From Saccharomycopsis fibuligera x Saccharomycopsis cf. fibuligera (lineage: Eukaryota; Ascomycota; Saccharomycetes; Ascoideales; Saccharomycopsidaceae), in assembly GCA_001936135.1 (NCBI GenBank), contig CP012816.1:3779501-3843500 (forward strand): DNA of 64,000 nucleotides, in the 5' to 3' direction. Position numbers and translations under genes: made by a program. The notes beneath the pieces were generated by a model. It searched no databases. It was not told where the DNA came from and worked only from the letters and a program-made list of their open reading frames with translations. Position 1 is the first letter of the stretch. Each line of letters opens with the position of its first letter. This document shows, piece by piece, positions 29,926 to 40,159 of this stretch.

Positions 29926-30957
29926 TTACTTTTTCAATCTGAAATATGTAGCCAGCAATTTCTTATCCAAATGTTGTCTCGCAGTAAGCACTTCCTCGTT
30001 TGCATTATTTGCTCCTCTTCCTTTAATTTTCTTAATTACTTCACTAGGTATAGGTTCTAGCAATGTGCTGTGTTCCGGATGCGAAAAAAAGACGATTGAA
30101 TATCTTGTACGATTTTCTTTGATGCTGCTTTCCGGAAACTTAACTCTATGCACTGTTGATTTCAAAATGCCAGCGGTCCAATAGGACAATTGATCGCCGA
30201 AGTTGACGATAATTGGGGCTGCTGAGCCTTCATGAATTGAATCAATGTATGGAACTCTTTGCCATTGTCTTTTAGCGGTGGAGTAGACTTCAAGACCTTC
30301 TTGACCTTTGAATTGGAAAAGCAAAGTCACTGCTCCATAGTCAGTGTGAGCTCCTGCCCTAATAAGCTCATCAGGGTCACAGGATCCTTGGGGTGGATAT
30401 TTTAAGAATCTCAATGCTGATCCGTTAGGCTCATCTGCGCGATACCGGTCAGCAAACCAGTGCTTGCCGCCTTGATTTTCATCAATTTTCAAAGCAATAG
30501 AAAGTTTTTCCAACACCAGCAAAACTAATTGATAGAGCTTCTTGTTGGTGGTTTGAATGATTTGAGCATTTTGAGATTCTTGGAATAACTCAGGCAAGTC
30601 CTGATGTGGCTTACCATCACTGAATGTTATATCACCAAAATTGAATGCTTCTTTTGGATCACCAATATCTTCTTCACCAACGCTTAGATCAAGTTTTTCA
30701 CCACGCAAATTGGAGTATCCCTTGTTGGTCTCGTCGATAACATTGGCCATTTTGGTTTCCAATGGAAGCTCAAAATACTGCTGGGCAAGTCTTAAAAGGT
30801 TAGATACTTCTTCGTTGCTGAAGTCATGGCCGTCGATGAACAAGAATCCTTGGGTCGTAGCAGCTTCGTACAACTCGGCAATCACTTGTTCAGTGTTGGG
30901 GTTCTTGAAGTCCACCACCTTTAACGGATTGCCGTTGCTGTTGTTGGTTGAGGCCAT
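29926..30957 (-). CDS. 2-oxoglutarate/Fe(II)-dependent oxygenase, isopenicillin-N-synthase-like
   Basis: 343-aa soluble enzyme of the non-heme iron dioxygenase superfamily. The metal-binding triad HxD...H is visible as His204, Asp206 (in GAHTDYGAVTLL) and His270 (in STVHRV). Arg285 and Ser287 in RTRYSIVFF form the RxS motif that binds the 2-oxoglutarate carboxylate. The N-terminal DIOX_N-type segment (VVDFKNPNTEQVI, TQGFLFIDGHDF, FELPLETK) is intact. The NFGDQLSYWTAGILKSTVHRV block is typical of isopenicillin N synthase and ACC-oxidase relatives, a group spread widely in fungi with varied substrates. The catalytic residues suggest an active enzyme, but the substrate cannot be inferred. I know no clear Saccharomyces counterpart. 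Confidence 0.85.
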   Translation of the reverse strand: MASTNNSNGNPLKVVDFKNPNTEQVIAELYEAATTQGFLFIDGHDFSNEEVSNLLRLAQQYFELPLETKMANVIDETNKGYSNLRGEKLDLSVGEEDIGDPKEAFNFGDITFSDGKPHQDLPELFQESQNAQIIQTTNKKLYQLVLLVLEKLSIALKIDENQGGKHWFADRYRADEPNGSALRFLKYPPQGSCDPDELIRAGAHTDYGAVTLLFQFKGQEGLEVYSTAKRQWQRVPYIDSIHEGSAAPIIVNFGDQLSYWTAGILKSTVHRVKFPESSIKENRTRYSIVFFSHPEHSTLLEPIPSEVIKKIKGRGANNANEEVLTARQHLDKKLLATYFRLKK

Positions 30958-31701
30958 GATAGGTTAATGGTGCTATCTATTATAAGTGCTGAGTGCTGGT
31001 ATGGTGTATTGCAAATGCTGATTTTGTTGATATGATAGTATGGAATCTGGTACCAGCTATTACACAAGAAGGTTGGGATACAATCAATTTAAAAATAGTT
31101 TGTCAAAATGTTGCCTGACTAACGGTGTTTGCTTAGTTTACTGCTTGGCTGACAGACTGCAGTATTATATATCCAAATCGCTATCTTATCTACTCGGCGA
31201 AAACGAAAACTACAAGTCAACCGCCGTGTCGGCATGCGCAGCACCCCGCATTAGGTTAGTCAGTAAATAGTATATTAGGAAAAAAAATTTTCCCCGAGGA
31301 GTTTCTGAATACTTCAGCCTAAAATATACGGTGGTCTACTGCAACAATAAGGCCGTGCGGAAGAACTCTCCGAGCTAAACCGGTATAATTTCCAACTTTG
31401 GCCATTCAAAGACTTAATTGTATTTTTATTCTAAAGAATGCCTCATACATTTATCACAGTATTTCACCCAACGATTGAACCAATTAAATAAATAGAAAAA
31501 GAAAGCAAAGCAAAGTAAAGCAAAGAGAAGCAAAGAAAAGCAAAAGAAAGAAATATGGTACGAAGATAAGAATTGAACTAAAATGAGGGAACTGAAATTA
31601 ATAAACAACAAAATTAATTAAAAAAGAACGACCGAAAACAAAACATAAAGATAGACAAAAAGCAGATCATCTAAAACTGTAATACTCTAGTGTTCAACGG
31701 T
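30958..31701. other. Intergenic region, F-box gene 3' end and oxygenase promoter
   Basis: No gene supported. A 76-codon ATG frame at 31040-31270 has no recognisable features. A purine-rich AAAGC-type repeat lies at about 31498-31552, downstream of the F-box gene. Confidence 0.5.
31498..31552. repeat. AAAGC-type short repeat
   Basis: Degenerate repetition of AAAGC/GAAGC units on the plus strand, in the 3' flank of the F-box-like gene. Confidence 0.65.
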
Positions 31702-33552
31702 TTATTTGAAGTCATTGACAATGCTGCCATAGTCAAAAGCTAAGCTGATTTGGAAATCGGCCGAATACTTATTTTGTTTCAAAATCAATGGGATCCCGTC
31801 AATGTCAAGCCATCTCAAATTTTTGAAAATTCGAAGAAGCTCCCTGAAAAGGTCAAAGTGTTGATGGTACTGAAGCAATAAGAACTCGCTGACTGGCAAC
31901 ATTTGTTCTTGCTCTTTTTCAAGTTCGGGAGACTTGAGTTGCCAGGCTTCCCAAAAGCATTCATTGTCAAATCCGTTTACAATTCTATTGAAGTGGGTTT
32001 CTTGGTTAACATGAAGTGGTGATTTTTTGACAAACATCTCGGAGGCAAATTTTTTGATTAATTCACTGCGAATTGTAGCAGTTTTAATGATGCTATCCTT
32101 TTGTTTCTTAGATTTTTTAGATCTAATAAGTTGAGTGAAGTATTTGAAGCATTGGTTACAGTCACATGTAGGCACATAGTTATTAGTTGTAGAGTCGTAT
32201 CTTATTGGCGACTCACTTTTCAATACTTTACCGCTATTCTCAGCGAAATCAAACTTCAAATCTTCAAGCCGAGAATACTTCGTTTTCTCCACTGTTTTCA
32301 AAGCTTCAAGGAAAATCTCTTTCATAGTTGGTTGACCGTTATTGTTAAAAGTTTCATCGTACCAGAAAATCATATTGAGACATTGCAAGTTAGGCAAACT
32401 TTCCAGAACAAATCTTATAATTTGATTGAAAGTTCGTTTCGAAAATAAGACCCACTGAAACTCAAGTTCTCTCAATCTGTCAAAATAAAAAGACTTGTTG
32501 TTTTGCTGCTTGAGAATGTTGACAATAGACTGGAAATTCAACTCATTGTTGGTATATAAAACCAAAATGAGTTTTTCAATGTTTTCTGGATATTTAATGA
32601 GGCTTCTGCTCCTTTCAAAAGCTTTTGACACAATAGCCAAGTTGGAGCTTTGATACAAGAACAACTCTACTTCCAAGATTTTGGTGTTAATAAACTTCGG
32701 TTTTGTTTGACGCAGCCAAAGTGATTGGGTGTCAGTATACCTTGAGAAATTAGACAAAAAATTGTCTCCATTAGAAACAAGTGATAGGAAATCTGGATTA
32801 ATAAAATAGTTACGTGCATTAACAAGCTCCATTGGTCTAATTCTTGTTGACTTGCCGAAAGCTTTAAATGTGCTTTTTAAGTTTTGCAATCCATCACAGT
32901 TGTCTGCATATGCGTCAATCGCTTCTTCCATTCCGGTTGGGTAATCTCTCATTTCATACAATCCACTAATAATTAGCCGTAAACTTTCATACAACTCATA
33001 ATTCAGGAAATAGACATTTTTGGAGTACCTAGAACTACCCATAACGGTTATGAAAAGCTTGATAAGCATATTGAACCAGCATAAATCCGGATTTCTGGCA
33101 TCACTATTCAAAATAATATCATATGTGTCTGACTTGGTGTCTATGCACACCTTCTTAATATATGGAATATAGTAAGGTCTTGCTTTCAATGTTGTTAATA
33201 ATGTTTGCAATGATTTCGCATATTGTTGTTGGCGCAACATATCAGGATTTGTGGTCTTGTCTCCTCTGGAATTGTTGGAGTCCTTCAAGTGTTCAGGACC
33301 ATTGAAGAAAAGGGGTTGGTGTGGAGCCACCAAGAAAGTCCACTTTTTAAGAACCTTGTCATGATCCTTTAATTTGAGATGATGAAAGTCTTTGAGATAT
33401 AAATTTCGATAGAGCTTTCTTGTGGCAATTTCATTCAAATAGGAGTTTGTTAACGCCAAAGCAAGGATATCAGACTGGTCAAGTTCATTGAAGATTGTCC
33501 AAAGAATTTCGATGGGTAGACTGTCCAAAGATAGCGGCGAGACATCCGGCAT
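31702..33552 (-). CDS. F-box-like protein
   Basis: 616-aa protein whose N-terminus (about residues 8-50: LDSLPIEILWTIFNELDQSD, then LALALTNSYLNEIATRKLYRNL) fits an F-box, the Skp1-binding motif of SCF ubiquitin ligases. The rest has leucine-rich helical blocks such as LIKYPENIEKLILVLYTNNEL and LRELEFQWVLFSKRTFNQII, which may be degenerate leucine-rich repeats that recognise a target. A CDCNQCFKYF motif near residue 465 has three cysteines and could be structural. I do not recognise an orthologue; many CTG-clade yeasts carry divergent proteins of this kind. The ATG at 33552 lies seven codons before the F-box, which supports this start. Confidence 0.65.
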   Translation of the reverse strand: MPDVSPLSLDSLPIEILWTIFNELDQSDILALALTNSYLNEIATRKLYRNLYLKDFHHLKLKDHDKVLKKWTFLVAPHQPLFFNGPEHLKDSNNSRGDKTTNPDMLRQQQYAKSLQTLLTTLKARPYYIPYIKKVCIDTKSDTYDIILNSDARNPDLCWFNMLIKLFITVMGSSRYSKNVYFLNYELYESLRLIISGLYEMRDYPTGMEEAIDAYADNCDGLQNLKSTFKAFGKSTRIRPMELVNARNYFINPDFLSLVSNGDNFLSNFSRYTDTQSLWLRQTKPKFINTKILEVELFLYQSSNLAIVSKAFERSRSLIKYPENIEKLILVLYTNNELNFQSIVNILKQQNNKSFYFDRLRELEFQWVLFSKRTFNQIIRFVLESLPNLQCLNMIFWYDETFNNNGQPTMKEIFLEALKTVEKTKYSRLEDLKFDFAENSGKVLKSESPIRYDSTTNNYVPTCDCNQCFKYFTQLIRSKKSKKQKDSIIKTATIRSELIKKFASEMFVKKSPLHVNQETHFNRIVNGFDNECFWEAWQLKSPELEKEQEQMLPVSEFLLLQYHQHFDLFRELLRIFKNLRWLDIDGIPLILKQNKYSADFQISLAFDYGSIVNDFK

Positions 33553-35373
33553 AGTGTTGCTATGTCAATATAGAAGGGAATAAAAGAAGTAAAAGAGAAA
33601 AGCAGATGATTGAAAAAATTAAAAACCCAAAGATTTGAATATTTTATTTAAATATATTGTAGAAGACTGGTGATGAAACAGACCTGCGGGTGGAGGTTCT
33701 GATATAGCAGCTGTCAGAATTGGTTTCTGGGGTGATTTTGGCTTTGATTTTGCGGAGGAGCAGGGAAGACGAATCGCGGGGCACAGCAGCGAGCGTCTTT
33801 GCCCCAAGCAGGGCTCGTGACCGTGATGGATGATTGCTTTTTATACTTTTTAACTAAATTGCGCTCCTTCAACTGTAAATGCACCCTTCATCACCTTTAA
33901 TGACCAAAGTGGTTTTGAGCTTATTTTAGCTTTAAGCGTAGATACTGCATCTACGGGGTGAGGGCAGAGCTCAAGATAGTAGGTTTACAGACTAATCTAT
34001 CCGCACTTCATCAGCGATGGTAAAAAAGCATTTGTGGGGGATTCCAACCATACATACTTAAGGAACACCCTCTGCTTATTGATTCACTATGAGCTTTAAC
34101 CGAGGTTCCGAATACACTACCAAAAATACCCTTGAAAATATTATTTTGGAAAAAAACTTGGAAGCAAATAGCTTTCCATAACAGTATAGTACACTTTATC
34201 GTATGTAAGATAGTCTAAGCGATTAATGTATACCACTCGTAGTAGTACGTACCAAAAGTGATCAAGAAGCAATCGCTAATTGATCTCACGCGACGAGTCA
34301 AGAGCCAAGAAACCAAGCCAATTTTGTTCGACCACTATATATACAATGTTAATTTCTTGAACGCCTACTTCGTAGATAACAGAAATGCATCGTTTTAGAG
34401 TATCGGTAAATTTTATCATGGCTCAATTTAGTTGATCTGGATGACAATACATGCGGGTTTTCCCCTCATATAGGATTCTGATAAAATACTAGAGATGACA
34501 GTATGATAACATTATTAACGATGATGTGGGGCAATACAGTCGGTCCCTTTCGTATCTATGTTGTTCGAATATCTCACTCTCACTAGTGCCTAGGAGAATG
34601 GGTGAAAACCATAAATATATGTATATATATTTATTTTAACTGTGGGGTCGAATACTCTACAACATACTCCACTATAATTGAAGTGCTTTTTATTATTGCC
34701 TCACTATGATGTTGCAGCCTTGTATAGCTTTTGCTATCCGTAGCATCGAAAATGACCTTAACTGCACGTCATTTTACCAGTTGCCTCACATTGGCTATGT
34801 AATTATATCTTCGCTTGAATATTATAAAACTTGTAAATACATTTACTTCGCTAAACTACCAGCGCAAAGGTCGTATCAGAGATGATTTTTCGCACAGTGC
34901 CGATTTTTCGCACAGTGCCGACTTCGCCGAGTAATTATGCATACATATGTGAGATACTCCACGGGATATCAACATGAGGACGCCTTCTTTGAAAATTGCC
35001 TTTTTTGATTTGGCATTGCCTTTTGTTCTGTTTAATTTTTTTTTTCTCCGATGCATTCGAAGATAGCTACCTAAGTTGAAACATTTTGGAAATTGTTGGT
35101 ATTGAGGTACGTAGGGGTTAAGGAATAGGCTAATATTGGTGAGCATAAAAACTGGCATGCAAGTTGAAAGTAGCTGGAAGGCACATACATCAATGTTTAA
35201 GCGTAAACAGGCTAATTTTTTACTAGAACATAGAAAAATAGTAATAAGTACACAAAAGAAAACTTCAAAACTTTTGTATTGTTTGATTATAACAGATCCA
35301 ATACTAAGAAAAAACAGGATACAAAGGGTAAAAAATACAATACTTTAATAAGCAATAACTATATCCATCTTAT
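33553..35373. other. Gene-free interval, left part of the gene-poor region
   Basis: About 1.8 kb without a supported gene. AT-rich, many stops in all frames. A 100-codon minus-strand frame at 34856-35158 owes part of its sequence to an 18-bp tandem repeat. No long homopolymer runs, unlike most other gaps in the window. Confidence 0.5.
34884..34919. repeat. 18-bp tandem duplication
   Basis: Two perfect copies of GATTTTTCGCACAGTGCC, followed by a partial third. Confidence 0.9.
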
Positions 35374-35679
35374 TTAAGCACTTGGAGCAGCAGTAGCTGG
35401 TGGAGCGTTAAGGCTGACCAAAACACCATCAATGTAAGAAAAAGTGTCACCCACAACGCCGTTAGTATCACTGACAATATCACCTACCAAGTGAGTGACA
35501 CCACCAACAATGGAAACAACTTCACCAAGAACGTTAACAGCAAGGCCATCAGAATTTGGACCGGCAACCAAGGAAGTGGCAGAAGCGGAAGTTGGCACTT
35601 CTTCTCTTGGAATGATGATAGCAGAAGCTTGCAAGGCCAAGAGACAAGTGAGAGCGGCAGAAAGAGATTTGGAAAACAT
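35374..35679 (-). CDS. Small secreted protein of unknown function
   Basis: 101-aa protein with a clear N-terminal signal peptide: MFSKSLSAALTCLLALQASA has a Lys, a hydrophobic core and a small-residue cleavage site near residue 20. The mature part is rich in Val, Gly, Ser and Ala, has no cysteine, and contains near-repeating units (VLGEVVSIVGGV, HLVGDIVSDTNGVVGD) that would form amphipathic helices or strands. It ends PPATAAPSA, with no hydrophobic GPI-anchor signal. I do not recognise the family. It stands alone in a gene-poor interval with 1.8 kb free on one side and 4.5 kb on the other, a setting common for condition-regulated cell-surface or secreted proteins. Confidence 0.6.
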   Translation of the reverse strand: MFSKSLSAALTCLLALQASAIIIPREEVPTSASATSLVAGPNSDGLAVNVLGEVVSIVGGVTHLVGDIVSDTNGVVGDTFSYIDGVLVSLNAPPATAAPSA

Positions 35680-38600
35680 TTTAGTGAAAAATAGTTAATA
35701 AGGTTAATAGATATAAAATATGATGTAGTTGTTATATCTACTAGAAGAAGATTGTATATTGAAAACTAACCAAAAATCGAAGGGAAAATTGTCCGTATTT
35801 ATAATGCATTTTTTTTTAACAAGCTTTTTACATCTTGCTTTATTGTGGCATTCCTCACCCTGATTCTTTATTTATTGATTCCTTGACTGAAGAATCTACT
35901 ATTATATGCCACACGCAAATATAATTAATATTTGTTTACAGGTTTTTTTTCTGGTATGCATGCGGTTCCCGATCTGCTGCATAAACAAATAAGCGACAAG
36001 GAAAAGTAACACGAAGCTCGCAAAACGTAAAGCAAGGTTTAAAAACCAAAACGTTATTGAAGAAACAATAAAAAAAAGCTACAATATTTGGCCTCTGTTG
36101 TTATTTTGCTTTTCTACAAATAAATTTGTGAATAGCTTCGAGCAGAAAAGACTTTGATATCTTATTGTCTTTTTTGTTTTTGGTTTTTCTTTAAACTCGA
36201 TGAGGTAGAATATCATTCTTTTCTCAAAGTATTAAATTTTGAGATGTCTACACAGTGCTTTTACCTTGTCCTGACATGCTGCGTAACTGCAACAGCTCTG
36301 TATTCACAAACCACATTACCCTTTTTGTTATATACGCTTGGAAGCTCCATGATTATTTTGATATAGCTGAACCACTTTCCCTTGGGCAGCTTCTCAGCAA
36401 ATAACAGTTTGTCTTTTATTTTTTGGTATTAAGTGTAAATATTAACTATTTAAGGGGTTACCAATTCAGTTGAATAGGTTAGTGAGCATCAATACAACTC
36501 TCTTGGAAACGTGTAACTTTAAAACAAGGGATAAATGTTGAGGTATTAGTACAGAGTGAGCAACTCGACTTTTTTATTGAGTAAAATTTTTGAAGGTTTG
36601 AAGAGTTCAATGCACATCTTGCAACAAAGTTGCTCAAAACTTTTCTATATTCGGCATACTACTACTAAGTTTATACTAATTTTTGCGTTACTCCAAGGGA
36701 AATAATCAACCTGGCGTGTTCAATTTCGCGTATTTTAAAGGATGTTTGGTTGGTCCAAATCAAGGATGCTTTCTTTGAAAGTCACAGTTGTTCTTCAATA
36801 AAAAGAAAAGAAATAAGTTAACATGAGGTAATATAATATATGGCTTTTAAAATCCCTGTAGAAGAGGAAGTCTGTTTTAGATGTGTAGATCTCTACTCTA
36901 TTGTTAACAAAAAAGTTGCTTACATTTACTAATAGCTTTTACAACTTGAGAATGCATGTGCGATAGCTTGAAAAAATATCAACATAGTAAATTTTAAAGT
37001 AGTGACTTGCTGTATCACTTGGCTTCAAGGATGTTAGGGCTCCAGTAGCATTGTTGTAGATCCGAACATCTCAGCAATAGAAAAAAAAAATATTGCTTAT
37101 AGATATCTCACCCTAAAAAATGTGCATTAGCGAAACTGCGATGTTTTGTAAATTAAACTTTACAAATAATTTGTGGCTTACTTATTTTCTATATTGCCCT
37201 ACTTTGAAATAAAATGTGTTGAAGAAGCAAAGCACCTGCATGTAATCAGCCCGATTTTTGTAAACAGAAGTAAGAAAACAATGAGAATGAAAAAGGGATT
37301 AGAGTCTAGAATGAGGAAAACATTTTATTTAAAGGCGACCTATATATAAGCTTTTTTTTCCATTTTGGCAACAGAACAACATGTACCTACTTCTGTATAT
37401 GCGCAATTTCGAGATGCTATAGCATTTTAGTTTTTATAATGTATAAATGTTACAGTGTAACATAAGTTTACAAACTGCCCATCATGTTCTATTTCCGCCT
37501 CTTACATTGCGACTTCACTTTTGGGGAATTTGGATCTTTATTTTGTACCTTTAAAGACCACTATTGTAACTTCCATCTTAGGTAATATTGATTATTGGTT
37601 TGCTACAACACTCCCTTGAACAGAAGCTAACTAGGTTTCTATTTAGTTGTACTTAGTTAATACATTATGACTTGATCTATCAACAAGCTCCACTACATAC
37701 CTTCATTTTGTTTTAATGAACGTTGTTGTCAGAAATTTTCAGTTTACGTTATTCCATTGAATGGGAATAAGAAAATAAAGTATCTAAAACTCAAGTAGAC
37801 TTTCACTCTTCCTATGAGATTCGTATCCGGTGAGGAAAACTGCTGGTTGATATAATAGATGAATATAGAGCATACTTTGGGGAAAAAAAGCGCCTTTTCT
37901 GATTATAATTGGCAAATCTGTCAAAAATTTTCTACAAATCATTTTAACCAATGCAGAACATATGTTTCCGTTCCTGAAACTCCCCATCACCAACCACTTA
38001 TCAGCATTTTCTTAGCTTGTATGATGAACTGCATAATTGAATCGAGCTTTATGATTAGCAGACTGCGATATTCATTCGTTGTGTTTTTGTGCTTCAAAGG
38101 CACTATGCATTACAATTTGAAACATTATTGGGGACTGCCACTTGTTGCAGTTTTCAAAAGCCTTAGCTTATAACGTATATTGAGTACGATGACACCAATT
38201 TTAACGTTTGCTGATATTGCGGTCGGGATGGTGCTAAGGGTACCCTGCCGCAGCCTGGGCGTGTCTTTGCTACTTTCAGTAAACTGATCAGGTAATGCTC
38301 CAGTTGATGTTGTTTAATTTTGTAATAAAGAGAATACGCTATTAAAAAAGGCAATTGTGAAATTATAATTGCGGTTTCCAAAAGAGATCAGATTAGTTCT
38401 AGCCATATGAATAGAAGGTAGCCGTAGCATAGACATAAAATATACTTTTCAAACTTCTTAGACCACTAGGATATGCCGAATAAATACACAAATATCATGA
38501 AGATGACTCGGTTAAATTATGTTGGCAGAGTGTTGCGATTGGAAAGTCGCTCCTTTAAAATCCTAACCATGCTTCGGTTCAAAGCAAAGCTGCGCTCCGA

Positions 38601-38928
38601 TAAACTCGCAAATTTGTGAACTCTTTTGAACTAAATCCAGGAAGTAGGGCCGGCCCATTGAAAAACTAAAAAGCTTAAATTAGTCTTTTAATAATACATA
38701 CAATTTCTTCCGTAATTGGTTATTTCTTATTTTACGCTTTGCGTTTTGATATTCCCAACTCTCTTTCGGACGCCGATAGATTTTAGTTTGCTGAGGCTAC
38801 CAACTTCACTCACGCAAGTTAACGAACTTTTTTAAACAGCCAAAAAAAATAGAAAAAGAAAAAGAAAAAAAGAAAAAAAAGTTGAAAGTTCTTTTGACAG
38901 TAAGTAAAGCAACTGTCACTAGAAAAAA
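35680..38928. other. Gene-free interval, main part of the gene-poor region
   Basis: About 3.2 kb of AT-rich sequence with no supported gene. Short ATG frames exist (for example 37859-38173, 104 codons), but none shows a recognisable motif. An A-box-like TGGCAGAGTG at 38523-38532 and a B-box-like GGTTCAAAGC at 38576-38585 are spaced as in a tRNA gene, without a foldable tRNA. Confidence 0.5.
38923..38928 (-). terminator. RNA polymerase III terminator of tRNA-Val
   Basis: Run of six T on the transcribed strand directly after the discriminator base. Confidence 0.85.
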
Positions 38929-39002
38929 TGATTTCGCCCAGGATCGAACTGGGGACGTTCTGCGTGTTAAGCAGATGCCATAACCAACTAGACCACGAAA
39001 CC
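38929..39002 (-). tRNA. tRNA-Val (AAC)
   Basis: Intronless 74-base tRNA on the minus strand. The acceptor stem GGTTTCG pairs with CGAAATC, the anticodon stem TCTGC/GCAGA encloses TTAACAC with anticodon AAC (38966-38968), and the T arm is CCCAGTTCGATCCTGGG. The sequence is nearly identical to Saccharomyces tRNA-Val(AAC) as I recall it. Internal A and B boxes are intact. Six T follow the 3' end on the transcribed strand, a good RNA polymerase III terminator. Confidence 0.97.
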
Positions 39003-40159
39003 GGTAATTGTTTTTGATAATAACATAGTTATATAAACTTGAGTGGTGACTTCCCTTCACTATAGTTTAAAAGAACTGCTCTTCCTTAAGACGATCTAAG
39101 GACTTTGTTTGTAAAAATGTCTCGATTTCTAGGTACTATTTACTACATTTTCTTCTAATAAATTAGATAAAGCCGATGACCCCTCGGAAGATAGTATCTT
39201 AGTGAGACCCTTTCCTTCCAATTGTCAGCATCAACAACAAAATAATGCAAAATAATAACCGTTGTAAACCAAGATGTCTTCTCTCTTTGTTTAAGCTAGG
39301 CTACCAAAGCTTAAACTAATACCACCAAGATTTTTAATGACATAAAATGAGTTCTAACCCAACAATTCTGAATACAGTTAAATAATATTTCATACACAAT
39401 AAGTCCGTGGATCTTCTATTCTGTTGCACGATACGCGTATTTACTACTTTTTATCGCAAATCACTAACGTGTTTTGTATTCAGTCTGATTATTATTTATA
39501 TACGGTCCAAACCAATATCATTATATACTTATTATTACTTAGTTATATTAGAAATACAAGGATTTTACATCCAAAATATGAACCCAGAGATGTCAGTATT
39601 CCTCAATAACATTTTTCTATACAATAACAACATACTAACCTGTATACAAGCTTGTAAGTTTATACATTCTATAATTTATATATAGAAAATAAACCGTTCT
39701 TGTGTGAGAGCATTCTCTGCCTAAGGTATGATCTTGCACCTGTTTAAAAGTGGACTCGTGTGAGAACATTTATCAAAATTGTGTATAGTTGATTCTTTGT
39801 CGCAAAATTACACGCAGTAGTGAGTATTATTTCGTCATGGTTGTGTGATACATATTGCATGTTGCATAAAAAAAACTTTACAATTTTGGACACAATGCTA
39901 TATTTATTGATCTATCAAGTTAAAAAGAAAAAAAAAAAAGACTTTTGGAAATGCAAATGGTCAAGTTGTAAGCGGACTTACAATTCTATGCGCACGAAAT
40001 AGAAAACTTCAGGTATCCTGACACCCTATGAACTGCCCAACAGTAAAACCGACCTGGACGGGGGCGAGTATTTTGATTTTAGTGTTTCGTTTTGCACGTT
40101 GCTTACTGATAATCGAGAATCACAGGCACACGCAGACTGCACTTTGTTTTTATGCACGT
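39003..40159. other. Gene-free interval, right part of the gene-poor region
   Basis: No gene supported. AT-rich sequence upstream of the tRNA, then the 3' flank of the reductase-like gene. Confidence 0.5.

Noticed and set aside
31040-31270. 76-codon ATG frame upstream of the oxygenase gene
   Set aside because: Lies in the promoter region of the oxygenase gene, with no recognisable features.
34856-35158. 100-codon minus-strand ATG frame
   Set aside because: Partly made by the 18-bp tandem repeat (SALCEK repeated); no family features.
37859-38173. 104-codon plus-strand ATG frame in the gene-poor region
   Set aside because: No motif, and a single isolated frame of this length is within chance for AT-rich DNA; comparative data would be needed to revive it.
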